From Tous-C4FEB sp044356555 (GTDB lineage Bacteria > Verrucomicrobiota > Verrucomicrobiia > Opitutales > Opitutaceae): a DNA stretch of 64,000 nt. Made by a program: the position numbers and the translations under genes. Positions 62,175-64,000 of the stretch are shown in pieces (position 1 is the stretch's first letter; the number at the start of each line of letters is the position of its first letter). The stretch spans positions 124,001 to 188,000 of the forward strand of contig JBIKWB010000001.1 of assembly GCA_044356555.1 (NCBI GenBank). Direction: 5' to 3'. The notes under the pieces are model-generated. The model saw only the letters and a program-made list of their open reading frames with translations. It was not told the DNA's origin and searched no databases.

Positions 62175-63155
62175 ATGAAAGTCCTTGTGACCGGCGCCGC
62201 CGGCTTCATCGGTTACCACGTCTCCCGCCGCCTCGCCGAGACGAAGCGCTGCGAAGTGCTCGGGGTCGACCACCTGTCCGACTACTACGACGTCGCGCTG
62301 AAACGCGCCCGGCTCGCAGAACTCGCCGCGCTCGAAAAATTCCATTTTCTCCAGAGCGATTTCGCCGACGCGGAGAATTTTTCCGCGCTCACCGCCCAAT
62401 TCAAACCCGACTACGTCGTCCACCTCGGCGCTCAACCCGGCGTGCGCTACAGCTTGGAGAATCCCGCCGCCTACACGCACAGCAATCTGGTCGGTTTCGC
62501 CAGTGTGCTCGAAGCTTGCCGTCGCACGCCGCCCAAGCACCTCGTCTACGCTTCGAGCAGCAGCGTCTACGGCGCGGGGGCGACCGCACCCTTTCGGGAA
62601 GACGCCGACACCGACCAGCCCACGTCGTTTTACGGCGCGACCAAAAAAGCCAACGAACTCCTCGCGCACAGTTACGCGCGCACCCATGGGCTCAACGTGA
62701 CCGGCCTGCGCTTCTTCACGGTTTACGGGCCCTGGGGTCGCCCCGATATGGCGCCGACCCTTTTCGCCCGCGCGCTCACCGAGGGCCGTCCGCTCAAACT
62801 CTTCAACCACGGCAAAAATCTGCGCGATTTCACCTACGTCGACGACATCGTGGATGGCATCGTGCGCGTCCTGCTGTATCCGCCCGCCACCGCGCCCGTC
62901 CCGCCCACGCGCATTTTCAATCTCGGCCACCACCGCCCCGTTGAGACGCTCCTCTTCGTGCAGATGCTCGAACAACTCCTCGGTCGCAAAGCCCAGATCG
63001 AACTGCTCCCACCCCAGACCGGCGACATGTTTGAAACCTGCGCCGACCTCACGCGGGTGACCGCCGCCGTCGGCTACACGCCAAAGATCCCGCTTGAGGA
63101 GGGCCTGCGGCGCTTCGTCGCCTGGTTCCGCGACTACTATCAGCTCCCGCGGTAA
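62175..63155 (+). CDS. NAD-dependent epimerase, UDP-glucuronate 4-epimerase type
   Basis: A 326-aa short-chain dehydrogenase family protein. KVLVTGAAGFIGYHVSRRL is the NAD-binding motif. YASSSSVYGAG and the catalytic YGATKKANELL (Tyr-x-x-x-Lys) follow. VHLGAQPGVRYSLENP and RFFTVYGPWGRPDMA are typical of UDP-glucuronate 4-epimerases, which make UDP-galacturonate for capsule or LPS. It is followed by a DUF486 membrane protein on the same strand. Confidence 0.88.
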   Translation: MKVLVTGAAGFIGYHVSRRLAETKRCEVLGVDHLSDYYDVALKRARLAELAALEKFHFLQSDFADAENFSALTAQFKPDYVVHLGAQPGVRYSLENPAAYTHSNLVGFASVLEACRRTPPKHLVYASSSSVYGAGATAPFREDADTDQPTSFYGATKKANELLAHSYARTHGLNVTGLRFFTVYGPWGRPDMAPTLFARALTEGRPLKLFNHGKNLRDFTYVDDIVDGIVRVLLYPPATAPVPPTRIFNLGHHRPVETLLFVQMLEQLLGRKAQIELLPPQTGDMFETCADLTRVTAAVGYTPKIPLEEGLRRFVAWFRDYYQLPR

Positions 63156-63236
63156 GAGCCCGCTGGCGGGCGATCTTTGCCGGGATCCGACGGTCACGTC
63201 TCGACGCGCCCACCGGTGGGCTCCTGCCTTCTTCCC

Positions 63237-63602
63237 ATGAAAACCATTCTCCTTCTCACCGCCTCCAACGTCTTCATGACCCTCGCATGGTATGGGCATC
63301 TGAAGCTCAAGTTTCTCGAGGGAAAATCGCTTTTCGTTGTGATTCTCGTGTCGTGGGGCATCGCGTTTTTTGAGTATTGCCTGATGGTGCCGGCCAACCG
63401 CCAAGGCTACCTGAGCGGCGAATTCAGCGGCTACCAGCTCAAGATCATCCAAGAGGCCATCACGCTCACGGTCTTCGCGCTGTTCGCGTGGTTCGTGCTC
63501 AAAGAAAAACTCACGTGGAATTATGCCGTGAGCTTCGGGCTCATCATGCTCGCCGTGTGGTTCGCAACGGCGTTCAAGCCCGCCACGCCGCCCGCCCACT
63601 GA
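63237..63602 (+). CDS. DUF486-family small membrane protein
   Basis: A 121-aa protein with four hydrophobic segments. It has the DUF486 pattern: SNVFMTLAWYGHLKL, VSWGIAFFEYCLMVPANRQG and AFVLKEKL-like AWFVLKEKLTWNY. Sometimes listed in the DMT family; its function is unproven. I start at ATG 63237. It follows the epimerase by 81 bp. Confidence 0.85.
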   Translation: MKTILLLTASNVFMTLAWYGHLKLKFLEGKSLFVVILVSWGIAFFEYCLMVPANRQGYLSGEFSGYQLKIIQEAITLTVFALFAWFVLKEKLTWNYAVSFGLIMLAVWFATAFKPATPPAH

Positions 63603-63648
63603 GCGCGGGTCGGAAAAAACCAAAACGGTCGGCGGTGGCGACGCCGCG

Positions 63649-64000
63649 CTACGATTTTTTCTTCGGCGCCGGCTTCGAATCGAGATTCGCCGCGATCTCC
63701 GCGTCGCTCACGCTCGAGACCACCCCGCCCGCCGGCACTTCGAGATGCGCCAGCCAGACGATCGCGTTGAGCACGAGTTTGCGCTGATCTTCCTTCTGCC
63801 AGCTCGCGTGAAAGTGCCCGCCCGTAAACCCGAATCCGCGGCCGCCGGCCTCATTCTCGGAAGTCCACATCACCGTTTGCGGCACCTTTTTGGCGACTTG
63901 TTCGCGCACCGCGGGGTTGCCCGAGTGCTTGCCATCCGGCCGGCTCATGGTGTCGGCCGGCGGCACCGCCTCGAGGATCGGCGTGACATTTTTCATGCCC
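63649..64000 (-). CDS. ThuA-like domain protein, C-terminal part (5' end outside window)
   Basis: The frame stays open to the window edge, so only the C-terminal 117 residues are seen. RGFGFTGGHFHASWQKEDQR, then NAIVWLAHLEVP, is the end of the ThuA (trehalose utilisation-like) domain, a glutamine-amidotransferase-like fold found in many verrucomicrobial secreted proteins. The tail is Lys/Pro-rich (KPAPKKKS). No substrate can be named. Confidence 0.75.
   Translation of the reverse strand, partial: GMKNVTPILEAVPPADTMSRPDGKHSGNPAVREQVAKKVPQTVMWTSENEAGGRGFGFTGGHFHASWQKEDQRKLVLNAIVWLAHLEVPAGGVVSSVSDAEIAANLDSKPAPKKKS

Noticed and set aside
1..64000. tRNA, rRNA and tmRNA genes
   Set aside because: I looked for conserved tRNA arms with CCA-type ends and for rRNA signatures and found none that I could support by eye; a covariance-model scan would settle this.

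Overview
The window looks like chromosomal DNA of a high-GC Gram-negative bacterium, most likely a verrucomicrobium of the Opitutaceae type. This is inferred from the mix of a TonB-dependent receptor, a secreted sialate O-acetylesterase, giant secreted NHL/MBG repeat proteins and verrucomicrobial-looking housekeeping genes; no rRNA is present to confirm it. I saw no rRNA, tRNA, CRISPR array, intact transposase or phage gene.

Layout. 1-4.1 kb: 3' part of a TonB-dependent receptor and a secreted PHP-domain protein. 4.3-10.6 kb (minus strand): a complete retinal photosystem, rhodopsin-crtE-crtI-crtB-crtY-blh, closed by a terminator, preceded by a 567-bp leader/regulatory region and visibly lower in GC than its flanks. 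11.2-13.7 kb: a secreted endonuclease/exonuclease/phosphatase-family protein and a sialate O-acetylesterase. 14.0-26.9 kb: a surface-protein block. A Fn3+SBBP beta-propeller gene (724 aa) is followed by a 3090-aa protein with three six-bladed NHL propellers; a LysR gene is divergent to both, and the block is bracketed by inverted copies of an intergenic repeat. 27.1-32.7 kb: gnd, a small membrane protein and a molybdopterin cluster (moeA-moaC-moaD-moaE, divergent moaA). 32.7-39.0 kb: a PIN-toxin module whose antitoxin has an in-frame stop, gmk, miaB, a Fic protein, a lytic transglycosylase and a ParE/RelE toxin-antitoxin pair. 39.0-48.7 kb: methyltransferase, rhombosortase-like protease, DAHP synthase, AlkD-like protein, rlmN (carrying an in-frame repeat insertion), a PHP phosphatase, a Sel1 protein and recA. 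48.9-55.3 kb: orphan NMT1-like binding protein, purple-acid-phosphatase-like protein, AbgT transporter, SGNH hydrolase and two tiny proteins. 55.3-64 kb: gltBD, a glutaredoxin-like protein, a UDP-glucuronate epimerase, a DUF486 protein and a partial ThuA-like protein.

How the genes work together. The crt genes make GGPP, phytoene, lycopene and beta-carotene; Blh cleaves beta-carotene to retinal, the chromophore of the rhodopsin. The pump carries the D/T/E signature of outward proton pumps, a Leu at the green-tuning position, and a Phe where carotenoid-antenna rhodopsins have Gly. The moa/moe genes cover cyclic pyranopterin formation, sulfur insertion and molybdenum insertion. gltBD performs ammonia assimilation.

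The points most worth a second look are the rlmN repeat insertion, the stop codon inside the antitoxin, the exact 1,566-bp internal duplication in the 3090-aa gene, the hairpin between rhodopsin and crtE, and a perfect palindrome in the recA promoter region.
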